Assembly (NCBI GenBank): GCA_018969425.1 | Contig: JAGWYJ010000027.1 | Coordinates: 1 to 44,529, forward strand | From: Alphaproteobacteria bacterium | GTDB lineage: Bacteria > Pseudomonadota > Alphaproteobacteria > Caulobacterales > Hyphomonadaceae | Length of the DNA: 44,529 nt | Direction of reading: 5' to 3' | Shown: positions 16,277 to 24,989 of the stretch, in pieces | Layout of the letters: every line of letters begins with the position of its first letter | How positions within the stretch are numbered: the first letter of the stretch is position 1 | Made by a program: the position numbers and the translations under genes | The notes under the pieces: model-generated | The model's database searches: none | What the model saw: the letters and a program-made list of their open reading frames with translations, nothing else | Told to the model about the DNA's origin: nothing

Positions 16277-17692
16277 ATGACAGAGCCGACCGGCGCCCCA
16301 GGGGCGCAAGACAGGCAGCCGCGCCCTCTGACCACCGCACAGAGGCTGGCGTTCGGCTTTCCAAGCCTTCCGCACGCACTGGTCGCCTATCCGGTCTACT
16401 CTCTCCTTCCGGCCTTCTACGCCGCCAACACGAGCGTGACGCTGGCTCAGATCGGGGCCATAGCAGCCGCCAGCCGCATCTTCGACGCCGTGAATGATCC
16501 GATTATCGGATATCTTTCCGATCGCACCAAGACGCGATGGGGAAGCCGGAAACCGTGGTTCATCATCGCCATTCTGTTTCTGGCGGGAGGTATCATCCCC
16601 CTTTTCAACCCGCCGCCTGAAGCGACCATCGTCTACTTCGCCATCTGGTCGACCATCCTCTACACTGGCTTCACCATGTTTGAAGTGCCCCGAAGCGCAT
16701 GGATGACGGAGACCACTCGCGACTACATGGAGCGATCGCGGATCGGCACGATGGTCGGTTGGTTCAATATATGCGGAAGCCTGGTCGTCTACCTTCTGCC
16801 GATCGGAATGTCGTTTTTCACCGGATCCTCAGCGATCGGGCCCGACACTATGAAAGGTATCGTCTTCCTGTATCTGATCATCATGCCCATCGGCATGATC
16901 GCTGCGGTGACCGTCGTTCCGAAGGGCGTGGAAGTTGCCCGTCAGAAAGTTGACATCAAGGGCATCTGGAAGACTGTCACGTCATGTAAGCCGCTGATGA
17001 GATTTTACATCATCACGATCCTTTGGGGCCTCGGCCAGGGATCCTTCATAGGGACCTCATTTATTTTTCAGACTGAGTACATGGGGTTCAAGGAGCAGAT
17101 CCCCTACATCATGATCACTTTCTTCGCGTCGGGCGTGATGTTCATGCCTGTCTGGTCGAAGATCCTCATCACCGCAGACAGACATCGGGTCTGGGGATCC
17201 TTTGTTCTGCTGTCGACTGCGATGGGCTTTGTCACTCTGCTTCTGCCAAGAGGACCTGAGGCGTTCATTCCCGTTGTCCTGCTAGCCGTCGTGCGCGGCT
17301 TCTTCGGAACGCCACAGAACTTTCTGCCCGGGGCGGTCCTCTCGGACGTCATCGACTACGACACGATGAAGTCCGGTTCGAGCAAAGCAGGCAATCTCTT
17401 CGCGGTTCAGATGCTGCTGATCAAGATCTCCATGGCGATCAGCGGAGCCCTCGCCTTCTTTATCCTTGATATATCGGGGTTCAGGATCGGACAGCCCTCC
17501 ACCCCGATGGGGGATCTGGGACTGATCACAGCCTATCTCGGCTTCCCCTTCCTCATGCATCTGGCCATGGCGGCTCTATGCTGGAATTTTCCGATCAATC
17601 GGGAGCGCCACAAAATCATCCAAAAGCGCCTCGAACAGCGCGCCTTGCGGTCAAAGCGAGATGAACTCGCGGCCTCAGCCATAGCAGGGTAA
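16277..17692 (+). CDS. MFS transporter of the GPH (glycoside-pentoside-hexuronide:cation symporter) type
   Basis: 471 residues from the ATG at 16277, which has GGGAG eight bases upstream; an earlier in-frame start at 16187 would add 30 unlikely residues. About 12 hydrophobic segments are visible. FDAVNDPIIGYLSDRTKTRWGSRKPW (in pieces, near residues 70-95) is the hallmark of GPH/MFS_2 carriers, with the D..N..G.lsD.T....G.R.P pattern. Sequence related to GPH is also found in carriers for non-sugar solutes, so the substrate need not be a sugar. In context it would bring a peptide, amide or amino acid across the inner membrane after TonB-driven uptake. It is divergent from the TetR gene. Confidence 0.87.
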   Translation: MTEPTGAPGAQDRQPRPLTTAQRLAFGFPSLPHALVAYPVYSLLPAFYAANTSVTLAQIGAIAAASRIFDAVNDPIIGYLSDRTKTRWGSRKPWFIIAILFLAGGIIPLFNPPPEATIVYFAIWSTILYTGFTMFEVPRSAWMTETTRDYMERSRIGTMVGWFNICGSLVVYLLPIGMSFFTGSSAIGPDTMKGIVFLYLIIMPIGMIAAVTVVPKGVEVARQKVDIKGIWKTVTSCKPLMRFYIITILWGLGQGSFIGTSFIFQTEYMGFKEQIPYIMITFFASGVMFMPVWSKILITADRHRVWGSFVLLSTAMGFVTLLLPRGPEAFIPVVLLAVVRGFFGTPQNFLPGAVLSDVIDYDTMKSGSSKAGNLFAVQMLLIKISMAISGALAFFILDISGFRIGQPSTPMGDLGLITAYLGFPFLMHLAMAALCWNFPINRERHKIIQKRLEQRALRSKRDELAASAIAG

Positions 17693-17825
17693 CGAACCTT
17701 CAGACCGCGTATCGCAGGCCGCCTCGCCAGTCCGGAGCAAGACCGGTTACGCCAGCAGGGGATGGACAGATCGGGAGACCCTCGATGAAATCGCTCCCGG
17801 CATGACGTTAAGGAAAGATATTCCG

Positions 17826-18266
17826 ATGTTGGCGCTGTCGCTCACAAAGGACGATGTGATCTCATACCTGCGTCTCGAGCCTCACCCTGAAGGGGGGTGG
17901 TACCGGGAGATCTGGCGCGGCTCCGACATAGCCGGGCGGGCAAGCGGAACGTCCATCTACTTCCTTCTGTCCGGAGGGGCGCCAACCCGCTGGCACCGGG
18001 TCGACGCAACGGAGATTTTTCATTTTCATGCCGGAGCGCCGGTGCGCCTAAGTGTCGCCGACAGTCTCAACGGGCCTCGACGAGACCACCGCCTGGGGAT
18101 CGACATCTCCGCGGGAGAAGAGCCCCAGTGCGTGATTTCCAGGGGGACATGGCAATCCGCAGAGACGCTGGGGAATTGGTCGCTTCTGGGGTGTTCAGTG
18201 ACGCCGGGCTTCATGTTTGACGGCTTCGAACTTGCCCCCGAGAACTGGCGGATTGAGGGCCTGTAA
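17826..18266 (+). CDS. Cupin_5 (DUF985) family protein
   Basis: 146 residues from the ATG at 17826, which follows AAGGA; an ATG at 17802 in frame would add eight residues. The sequence has the DUF985 signature: LRLEPHPEGGWYREIW, then SIYFLLSGG, WHRVDATEIFHFHAG, SLLGCSVTPGFMFDGFEL. The His and Glu in WHRVDATEIFHFH are the likely metal or ligand site of the cupin barrel. Proteins of this family are small and mostly uncharacterised, some with sugar-epimerase-like folds. It lies 133 bp after the MFS gene on the same strand and could belong to the same unit. No specific role can be assigned. Confidence 0.8.
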   Translation: MLALSLTKDDVISYLRLEPHPEGGWYREIWRGSDIAGRASGTSIYFLLSGGAPTRWHRVDATEIFHFHAGAPVRLSVADSLNGPRRDHRLGIDISAGEEPQCVISRGTWQSAETLGNWSLLGCSVTPGFMFDGFELAPENWRIEGL

Positions 18267-18366
18267 GCACCCCTCGATTAACAGATGCAGGTGAGCTCAC
18301 TTGCGCTTTAATTGGCCGACATTCATCCGTATGATAAAACCCGTTGATCAAAATGTTTGAAGAGAG

Positions 18367-19446
18367 ATGACGATGGTCCGGACCCCCTCCGCACTTGTTT
18401 TGTCGATCCTGGCTCTCGCTGCGTGCGCCCCGGCGTCCGCCCAGGACATCCCTCGCACATCCTGGGGAAAACCGGACTTCACGGGCTACTGGACGAACCG
18501 GTCCACAACGCAGCTGGAGCGACCAGCCCAGTTCAGGAATCTGGTCGTCTCAGCCGACGACGCCGCGCGGATCGCCGAAGCAGCGAAGACCGCAGCTGCA
18601 GAGGCGAACGCCCCTTCCGACCTCAGTGAAGGGCATTTTGATGATGGCAATACTGAAGCGGGTTACAATGCCTTCTGGGTCGACCCCGGAGACAAGCTGG
18701 CCGTCGTCCGGGGTGAAGCGCGCTCCTCGTTGATCGTATCTCCGGCGAACGGTCGAATTCCCTACAAAAACGCCGCAGAAAGCCTCAGGCTGGTAAGGGC
18801 GGAAGGAGCTGAGTATCGCTCCGGCGCAGGCGATTATCTTGGTCCCGAAGATGTGCCTCTCAGGGAGAGATGCCTGATCGGCTTCGGCAATGTGGGAGGG
18901 CCCGTAATGCTCAGCGCTCTCTACAACAACACTTATCAGTTCGTCCTGACACCCGATCATCTGATGGTCCTGACCGAGATGGTTCATGACGCGCGGGCGA
19001 TTCCGATTTTCAGTTCTCAGGAAGCCGCACGGCATAGACCGCCGGAGTTGGCCCCGTGGCTGGGCGACACCGTCGCCTGGTGGGAAGGGGACACGCTGGT
19101 GACCAGGATCCGCAATCTGAAGCCGGCGCAGTCCGCCACCACGCGCATTCCCCTCTCTTCGGAGGGTCAGGTGATCGAACGCTTCACACGCGTCGGACAG
19201 AACGAGATTCTCTATCAATTCGAGGTCGAGGATCCGGTTCACTACAGCGAAGCCTGGCGCGGGGAGACGACATTCTATCGACCCGAAGGGCGGCTCTACG
19301 AATATGCCTGTCACGAGGGCAATTATGCGATGACCGGCATTCTCGCAGGGGCTCGCCGCATGGAACGTCTGGCCGCAGACGCCAGGGCGAACGGAAACAG
19401 GGCTCCGCCTGTCGATCCGACGGCCGGGCGCTCGGCGGGACGCTGA
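18367..19446 (+). CDS. Secreted or lipid-anchored protein of unknown function
   Basis: 359 residues. The first 26 form a signal peptide with either a signal peptidase I site (ASAQD) or a lipobox (LAAC at residues 17-20), so it is either periplasmic or an outer-membrane lipoprotein. WGKPDFTGYWTN follows the signal, and LVTRIRNLKP follows WWEGDTL. These two stretches are characteristic of a widespread uncharacterised family with a PDxxGxW opening and a WEGDTLV..T.N block. No catalytic residues are recognisable. The start at 18367 (or the ATG two codons later) follows GAAGAGAG. A possible degenerate operator-like sequence lies just upstream, but it is weak. Confidence 0.7.
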   Translation: MTMVRTPSALVLSILALAACAPASAQDIPRTSWGKPDFTGYWTNRSTTQLERPAQFRNLVVSADDAARIAEAAKTAAAEANAPSDLSEGHFDDGNTEAGYNAFWVDPGDKLAVVRGEARSSLIVSPANGRIPYKNAAESLRLVRAEGAEYRSGAGDYLGPEDVPLRERCLIGFGNVGGPVMLSALYNNTYQFVLTPDHLMVLTEMVHDARAIPIFSSQEAARHRPPELAPWLGDTVAWWEGDTLVTRIRNLKPAQSATTRIPLSSEGQVIERFTRVGQNEILYQFEVEDPVHYSEAWRGETTFYRPEGRLYEYACHEGNYAMTGILAGARRMERLAADARANGNRAPPVDPTAGRSAGR

Positions 19447-19467
19447 TCTCCCGAAGCAGAGCGGCGG

Positions 19468-20550
19468 CTAGTCGACCCGTGCGATGACGCCAACATCAGG
19501 CAGTGTCTCATTGGCGACGAGCGCAGAGAACGCCCGGGCGGTTTCATGAGCGCCCAACTCACGACGCACCGTGAGATAAGGACGAAGGTCAAGCGCCATA
19601 CGCGCCGCTTCAGCCGTGGCGCGTCTCATGACTTCGCCGGGCCCCCAGTCCTGCTCCCGCTTCAAAAACTGCCCGGGGGCGAAGAAGAAAGTGTGCGAGG
19701 CGCCGCCCTCGGCCGCTCGGAATCGGGGAGCCTCCCAGTGAGTGGCCCCGACGGCGCAGCTGAGTTTCAGCAACGCGCCATATCGGTCATGAACAGCCGT
19801 CACCACATCGCCATTCCCAGCCATGTCGACAAAGGCCGTCGCCACGGCCGGATCCCGAACGGCGATTTCATCATATCCGCAGATCTCGTCACAAACGCCG
19901 AGCCTTCGGACAAAATCCTGATTGCGAGGGGATGTGAGGCCGACCACACGGGGGCGCGGCCCCTTATGACGAAAAAGCAGGCTGCACAGACCATAGCCGG
20001 TCTTGGAGGATGCGCTGCCCACCAGAACCTGCTCAGCGCCGAAAAACCCGTTGTCGACCAGATAATCATAAAGAAGATACGACGTCGAAAAGAGAGGGAA
20101 CAGGAGGCATCGCTCCACCTCCAGATCCTTCATCTGAGGGGGGTCGCCGGAGGTTCGCTGATAGGAATTGTAAATCGGCGGGAGCGGCTGACGATGAGAG
20201 ACCACATCGACAAAGGAGCGGGCGGTAATCTGACCCGGGGTCATCACCACGTGCGAGGACATGGGCAAAAACCCCCAGATCCGCTCTCCGACGGCGATAT
20301 CCGGATGCCGGGACTGAATCACGTCGGCGAACCCCCACACCGGCACCACCCCCCACGGCTCCGCCGCAGGAAAGAACTTCCAGTATCCGATGCCCTCTCC
20401 GGAGAGCGCATAGGACACATTGTTGGCGGTCAGTGCGAACATATCGACACGAGCGAGTATGTCTCCCTCCGCCAGGTCTCCGGCGGGGCGTGAGACGATG
20501 CGTGTCTCGGCAAACGCCTTTCGCTTTACCTGAACGTCCGTGATCTCCAT
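19468..20550 (-). CDS. DUF2855 family protein (MDR/oxidoreductase-like)
   Basis: 360 residues. The arrangement (ARVDMFALTANNVSYALSGE, WGVVPVWGFADV, LVGSASSKTGYGL) is that of DUF2855 proteins, which look like medium-chain dehydrogenase/reductases: an N-terminal GroES-like domain and a Rossmann-type segment near 185-205, but no zinc ligand set. GGAGCGATACC precedes the ATG. It is the last gene of a minus-strand four-gene operon with a dehalogenase, so it may reduce or process a dehalogenation product. The catalysed reaction is unknown. Confidence 0.78.
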   Translation of the reverse strand: MEITDVQVKRKAFAETRIVSRPAGDLAEGDILARVDMFALTANNVSYALSGEGIGYWKFFPAAEPWGVVPVWGFADVIQSRHPDIAVGERIWGFLPMSSHVVMTPGQITARSFVDVVSHRQPLPPIYNSYQRTSGDPPQMKDLEVERCLLFPLFSTSYLLYDYLVDNGFFGAEQVLVGSASSKTGYGLCSLLFRHKGPRPRVVGLTSPRNQDFVRRLGVCDEICGYDEIAVRDPAVATAFVDMAGNGDVVTAVHDRYGALLKLSCAVGATHWEAPRFRAAEGGASHTFFFAPGQFLKREQDWGPGEVMRRATAEAARMALDLRPYLTVRRELGAHETARAFSALVANETLPDVGVIARVD

Positions 20551-20611
20551 GGTATCGCTCCAAACAATCTAAATAGTAAGCTGACGGTGCCCGGCCGCCT
20601 GCAGGAATCCA

Positions 20612-21049
20612 TCAGCCCGGCGCCCGTTTGCGCAGAGACAGCACGAGAAAGATCGCCGCCACCACGACTGCAACCGGGCTGGCGTAATGCTCGGGCGGAT
20701 GGTGACCGCCCTCAGACGCCTTCCCGAGCCACCCGTCGTAAGTCATGAGACCGCGGGCGAGAATAATCCAGAGAAGGCCCAGCGGAACCAGCGTCCGGTA
20801 TCGAAGTGCGATGATGATGATCAGGAGCGCGGACGGAATTTGAATCGCGCCAAACCAGGCAAACAAGGCGACGATAAGATCGCCGCGCTCGGAGAGATCG
20901 ATCCCGGCGATTACGCCGGCCCCGCCGTCAGGCAGGAAAAAATGAATCAAACCCGGCACGAATTCAGCCAGACCCGCAACGAACAGAAACCAGGCGGACA
21001 CCTGCGATCCCTGATAGTCCGCATTGGTGGTGGGAGGAAATAGCGCCAT
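20612..21049 (-). CDS. Small integral membrane protein
   Basis: 145 residues with about four hydrophobic segments (near 18-37, 58-82, 85-103 and 122-140) and a short KR-rich C-terminus. AGGGGG lies directly before the ATG. It starts 9 bp after the haloalkane dehalogenase stop, so the two are surely co-transcribed. I do not recognise a family with confidence; the FVPGLIHFFLPDGG and YDGWLG stretches are reminiscent of small DoxX/DUF-type membrane proteins. No function assigned. Confidence 0.65.
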   Translation of the reverse strand: MALFPPTTNADYQGSQVSAWFLFVAGLAEFVPGLIHFFLPDGGAGVIAGIDLSERGDLIVALFAWFGAIQIPSALLIIIIALRYRTLVPLGLLWIILARGLMTYDGWLGKASEGGHHPPEHYASPVAVVVAAIFLVLSLRKRAPG

Positions 21050-21058
21050 GACGACCCC

Positions 21059-21958
21059 CTAGTTTACGCTCAGAAAGCGGATGATGCGTTCCACAAGCTC
21101 ATCGGGAGCGTCCTCCTGAATAAAGTGACTGGCTCCGGGAAGGATATGATGGGCCTGCCCCCTGGCCCCGGGAATCCAGGACTGCGCCCGCGCATCCCAG
21201 CCGCGTGCGACCGGATCCAGCTCGCCGAAAAGAGTCAGGAACGGCTTATCGAAACGCGCGAGGCGCTCCCATGCTTCCCGATTGAGAGGTGCGCCTGGAT
21301 TATCCGGCTGGACGGCGATGAGAACCGGGAACTGCACGATCCCCGCCTCATACTCAGGACCGGGAAAGGGCGCACGGTAAGCTGCTAGCTCCGCCTCAGT
21401 CAGCTGAGCAGTCATCCCCTGTTGGAACATGGGCCACGGGAACTCGACCGCCTGCCGCATCATTCCCACCCACATCTTCATGAAATCGCTCTCTCCCTCT
21501 CCAAGAGGCAGACCGGTGTTTGAGGCGATCGCACGGTCGAAGCGCTCAGGAAAACGGGACAGCAGATAAAGTCCGATGGTTCCTCCCCAGTCCTGACAGA
21601 AGAGCGTGATGTTTCGAAGGTCCATGGATTGAAGCCACTGGCTCATCCAGTCGTAATGCCGCTCCAGAGTATAGTCAGACTTCGCGGCCGGCTTATCCGA
21701 ACGCCCGCAGCCCACCAGGTCGACTGCGACAACCCTCTGCCCCGTCGCGAGCAGCCTGGGGATCATTTTCCGATAAAGGAAAGACCACGTGGGATTACCA
21801 TGCATCAGGAGAATGACAGGCGCATCCCTCGGTCCTTCATCCACACAATGAATTCGAACTTCGGTTCCATCCCTGTCTCGGATGTTGCAGTAGTTCGGCG
21901 CGAATGGGAAATCCGGCAAAGCGTCAAAATGATCGTCCGGTGTGCGCAGGATCTTCAT
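21059..21958 (-). CDS. Haloalkane dehalogenase-like alpha/beta hydrolase
   Basis: 299 residues, the usual size of subfamily I haloalkane dehalogenases. Features: HGNPTW with oxyanion Asn55, FCQDWGGTIGL with nucleophile Asp123 next to halide-binding Trp124, a cap with FPWPMF (Trp175) as possible second halide-binding Trp, acid Asp248 in GELDPVA and base His278 in GASHFIQED. The nucleophile is Asp, with Trp beside it, as in dehalogenases and epoxide hydrolases; the HGNPTW (not HGxP-Trp cap Tyr) context and second Trp favour dehalogenase. It would hydrolyse a carbon-halogen bond to an alcohol. Second gene of the 22631-19468 operon. The substrate is unknown, and epoxide hydrolase activity is not excluded. 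Confidence 0.82.
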   Translation of the reverse strand: MKILRTPDDHFDALPDFPFAPNYCNIRDRDGTEVRIHCVDEGPRDAPVILLMHGNPTWSFLYRKMIPRLLATGQRVVAVDLVGCGRSDKPAAKSDYTLERHYDWMSQWLQSMDLRNITLFCQDWGGTIGLYLLSRFPERFDRAIASNTGLPLGEGESDFMKMWVGMMRQAVEFPWPMFQQGMTAQLTEAELAAYRAPFPGPEYEAGIVQFPVLIAVQPDNPGAPLNREAWERLARFDKPFLTLFGELDPVARGWDARAQSWIPGARGQAHHILPGASHFIQEDAPDELVERIIRFLSVN

Positions 21959-21995
21959 AACCTACCCCTCGACGTGAAACCGCTCGGACGATCCG

Positions 21996-22631
21996 TCATC
22001 CTGCCGTTATGAGCCAGGCGCACTGCGCCGACAGGGCCAGCAAGGCAAGGCAAAGGGCCGCCGTGACCGACGGTCCGGCCAGCGTCATGATCTGAGGTCG
22101 GGTCGGGAAGGAAAAGGTCTGAGGCATCGCCGCAAACTTGTAATCGTGGGCGCCGCCGAACCGCGGATCCGCCACCAGCCACGCCAGATCCCGTCGGCTG
22201 CGATACCGCATATATCCGATGAACGACCAGCCGGGATCAGGAGACACGCCCCACGCGTCAAAGTAGGGGCCTATCTTTCTGGCCGCCAAGGCGGGATGAC
22301 CGCCCCTGGCGAAAAGCGCCGGAAGAAAATGTCGGGTGTAATTCTCCAGCACTTCCCGCGCGGGGCGCACCTTTCCATCGGGACCCTGCACCTCGCCAGG
22401 AGCCACACGCACAAGGTTGAGCATAAAGAACTCCCGTCCGTCATCCGCCTCCAGAAACTGCCGAAACGCGTCGAGATCATTTCGGCCGTCCTGAGACGAC
22501 CCTCCCGCCTTGATTCGGGCCATCAGCGCGGCGACTTCTGAGGGTCGCAGCGGACCTCGCCAGTTAACATACCAGGCGAGAAAGACGCCGTAAGCGATGA
22601 TGGCGGGAATCCAAACCACGAAGCTGGTCAT
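21996..22631 (-). CDS. Two-transmembrane protein with DUF1330-like central domain
   Basis: 211 residues. One membrane helix at each end (near 3-20 and 186-208) encloses a soluble domain with DLDAFRQFLEADDGREFFML followed by NLVRVAPG and PGWSFIGYMRYRSRRDLAW. The FFMLNL...Y...SR layout is reminiscent of dimeric alpha-beta barrel domains of the DUF1330 type, but the match is only by pattern. GGAGG lies 7 bases upstream of the ATG. It is the first gene of the minus-strand operon, 37 bp before the dehalogenase. No function is assigned. Confidence 0.6.
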   Translation of the reverse strand: MTSFVVWIPAIIAYGVFLAWYVNWRGPLRPSEVAALMARIKAGGSSQDGRNDLDAFRQFLEADDGREFFMLNLVRVAPGEVQGPDGKVRPAREVLENYTRHFLPALFARGGHPALAARKIGPYFDAWGVSPDPGWSFIGYMRYRSRRDLAWLVADPRFGGAHDYKFAAMPQTFSFPTRPQIMTLAGPSVTAALCLALLALSAQCAWLITAG

Positions 22632-22700
22632 CTATCCGCCTCCCCCGGCAGGAGCAGCCTTTTTCCGTAAGACGCCCCCTCATGAATTGCCTATTGTCAC

Positions 22701-22713
22701 AACGGATGCCGTT
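22701..22713. promoter_or_regulatory. Palindrome upstream of the dehalogenase operon
   Basis: AACGGATGCCGTT: 5-bp arms around ATG, 70 bp upstream of the first gene start (22631). It is a possible operator for the operon. The promoter itself is not clear. Confidence 0.3.
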
Positions 22714-22821
22714 ATTTTCTCATCTGGTCAAGGCAACGACAATGAGTGCAGCGGCAATCCTACGGATCGGGAAAGAGAATACGGTCTCTCGACTTGAAGA
22801 AAAAAAGGGAGGCCGATCGTG

Positions 22822-23355
22822 TCAGTAAATGCGGGTCAGCAGGTCAATGACCCTCATGCCGTCACGTCCGACCAGGGCGTCTCTCGAAGGATTGGCCAAA
22901 TTGGCGATACGAAGAGCATGTTCTTCAAAGAAATAGCTGCGGTCGCTTCCTGCAGCCGATGCAAAAAAACGGGCGTTCCAGAGAATGAGCAACCTCTGCC
23001 CTTCTCGCACGCGCGCAATGGGACCAGACGGAGGACCCTTCCAGATCGTTCGACGAAGCGAAGGCCACGGCTCGGTCAGAGTCACCTCCACATCCTCCTG
23101 CCCCGTTTTCCAGGAAAGATTAGCGGCGTGCTGAACATCACTGTGGCGCCACGTCTCAGGCGTAAGGGGACCGACCGTTTCAACCAGCCTGAAGTCCTCC
23201 GCCTCCAGCAGCCTAAGACTATGAAGAAGCGGGACGGGACCGGAATGCCCCTGCGGGAGAAGGGCCCCTTCGGGAAGTCTGGGACGAGGTCGCTCGGCGT
23301 TCGCCCCCCTGCTCTGCTTCGTCCATCGGGACCAGATGTGCTGTAGGATGAACAC
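22822..23355 (-). CDS. Hypothetical protein
   Basis: 177 residues from a GTG at 23355 preceded by GAGG. I do not recognise a family. The sequence is moderately basic at the N-terminus, has no signal peptide or membrane segment, and contains VTLTEPWPSLRRTIWKGPP and a C-terminal VGRDGMRVIDLLTRIY. A plus-strand ORF of the same size overlaps it (see rejected list); the minus strand is preferred because it reads like protein, while the other is rich in repetitive Arg/Pro/Ser. It is isolated, between the dehalogenase operon and the DUF418 gene. Confidence 0.45.
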   Translation of the reverse strand: MFILQHIWSRWTKQSRGANAERPRPRLPEGALLPQGHSGPVPLLHSLRLLEAEDFRLVETVGPLTPETWRHSDVQHAANLSWKTGQEDVEVTLTEPWPSLRRTIWKGPPSGPIARVREGQRLLILWNARFFASAAGSDRSYFFEEHALRIANLANPSRDALVGRDGMRVIDLLTRIY

Positions 23356-23517
23356 GCGGGCGCCTCAATTGGATGTTTGGCGGAGGAACATCGCCTGCAT
23401 GCGGCCGTAAACCGCCCTGCCGGGATGTGTCCACAACAAATGATCTCATCGACAGGCCTCAGACAGGAGACAAGGCGATTACGAACAGGCCTCGTCTGAT
23501 GCTCGGCTGCAGGCGGA

Positions 23518-24708
23518 TCAGCGACGAAGACGCGGCGTCTCTGCGAGCGTCAGAGCCCGTAAGACCCACTCCGCTGGTCCGATACGGAAGAAGGACTGCC
23601 AAAGGAGATGGAGGATCGCGAGACATGTCATAATCAGAGGAACCAGAGCCCAGAGCTGAACCCATCCCAAGCGATTCCACAGACCGAGACCAAACCCCGA
23701 AAACAGGAACGCGGCAGCGACGCTCTGGAGAAGATACCCCGTCAACGCCATACGGCCGAGAACCTCAAGCGGCTTAGCTACAAGAACCGGAAGATGCCTC
23801 CACGCAAGCAGAAACCCGCCAATCCACCCCAGCGACATCGCCAGCCGGCCAGCCTGAAAGAAGGCTTCGACAATAGCGGGCGCATCGCCGCCGGAACCAA
23901 AGGTAAGCGCTGCGCCAGCGGCGCGCAGCGGAATACCGGCGCCAAACCCGACCAAGACAAGGAGCCAGCGTACGGCCGACGACGCAGAAGGAGAAAAAAC
24001 GCCAACCCGAAAGAGAACCATCCCGACGAGCATGAACCCGGCCGCGTCGAGAACCCACCAGAGGAGCCCCGGTGCGAATGTCCACCTGATCGTCGTATCC
24101 CACATGAACGCGAGGTTGGCGCCATATCCCCCCAGCCGGGCCGCCTGCTCAGCCGCCAGATCCGGCCTATCGTAGGAGGCACTAGCCTCGACCCCGGACG
24201 CACGCAGGTAGGACCACACCGAAAGTCCGATGAGAATCATAGCCGCCCCGAGGGCGAGACGAAGCGCTGAGGCCCGAAGAAACAGGAGAATGACTGGAGA
24301 GGCGAGCGCGTACACGAGCAAGATGTCGCCAGGCCAAAGAAGCAGGGTGGAATTGACGATCCCGAATATCAGCAACCAGAAGCATCGACGGACAAAGGTG
24401 AAGGGTCCATGTCGCGGCGAACTCAGAAACAGAAGAGCCGATGCTCCAAAGAGTATCGAGAAAATGCCTCGCATCGCTCCCGTGACAAATATCTCTCCGA
24501 TCAGCCAGGTCGCCCATTCGGGATTTTGAAGCGTTGGCGTTCCATCCGGATGAAGCCGATCGATCGGCCCCCCCATGACAGTGATGTTCACAAACAGAAT
24601 ACCGACGAGCGCCAGGCCGCGCAGACCGTCAATCGCATCGATCCGCGATGGTGAGGTGACAGAACTGCCCGAAGCGGGCTGGCTCTCAGATGACAGGCCT
24701 GCAGCCAT
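23518..24708 (-). CDS. DUF418 family (YeiB-like) membrane protein
   Basis: 396 residues from the ATG at 24708, which has an ideal AGGAGG eight bases upstream; a TTG at 24768 would add 20 residues. Near the N-terminus IDAIDGLRGLALVGILFVNI is the DUF418/YeiB signature (DxLRGxAxxGI..N), followed by several membrane segments (about nine in total) and a C-terminal GxAEWVLR ending. Members are inner-membrane proteins of unknown role, related in pattern to acyltransferase-3-like proteins. The gene is divergent from the quinoprotein gene. No role in the neighbourhood is evident. Confidence 0.8.
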   Translation of the reverse strand: MAAGLSSESQPASGSSVTSPSRIDAIDGLRGLALVGILFVNITVMGGPIDRLHPDGTPTLQNPEWATWLIGEIFVTGAMRGIFSILFGASALLFLSSPRHGPFTFVRRCFWLLIFGIVNSTLLLWPGDILLVYALASPVILLFLRASALRLALGAAMILIGLSVWSYLRASGVEASASYDRPDLAAEQAARLGGYGANLAFMWDTTIRWTFAPGLLWWVLDAAGFMLVGMVLFRVGVFSPSASSAVRWLLVLVGFGAGIPLRAAGAALTFGSGGDAPAIVEAFFQAGRLAMSLGWIGGFLLAWRHLPVLVAKPLEVLGRMALTGYLLQSVAAAFLFSGFGLGLWNRLGWVQLWALVPLIMTCLAILHLLWQSFFRIGPAEWVLRALTLAETPRLRR

Positions 24709-24794
24709 ATGAAGCGCCTCCTGACGTCCGCACGAATTCGATTCGGCCCGAGAGAGACCATCATTCAACTCTACAGGCGAATTGCATCACCGAT

Positions 24795-24814
24795 CCATGC
24801 TTTCGTAAGCATGG
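24795..24814. repeat. Perfect 8-bp inverted repeat in the divergent spacer
   Basis: Arms CCATGCTT and AAGCATGG around TCGT, in the spacer between the DUF418 gene and the quinoprotein gene. It could be an operator or a transcript hairpin. No other copy is seen in this window. Confidence 0.35.
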
Positions 24815-24989
24815 CCCCGTCGCAGGCCGACGCTTTTCAGAACAGTTGCGCGAGGCCAACCGAGAGATTTCGGTCGCTTTGACACTCCTGACGAAGCCAG
24901 TTTAGGCTGATCCTGCACTCAGTCATGACCCGGCATAAGGGTTGGGCGAAGATGGGACGCTTTCGGCGTCCGGCAGGAGGAAAAAAACG

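Noticed and set aside
1-18266. A microcystin-degradation (mlr) cluster
   Set aside because: Beta-lactamase-fold hydrolases and an MFS carrier are present as in mlr clusters, but no MlrA-type CAAX protease or MlrC-type M81 peptidase is seen.
18328-18355. Further copy of the 19-bp operator before the secreted-protein gene
   Set aside because: Only the TGATCA-CGG core is similar on the minus strand; the outer half-sites do not match.
22819-23346. Plus-strand ORF of 175 residues opposite the hypothetical gene
   Set aside because: Composition is dominated by Arg, Pro and Ser, typical of an antisense shadow; the minus-strand ORF reads more like a protein.
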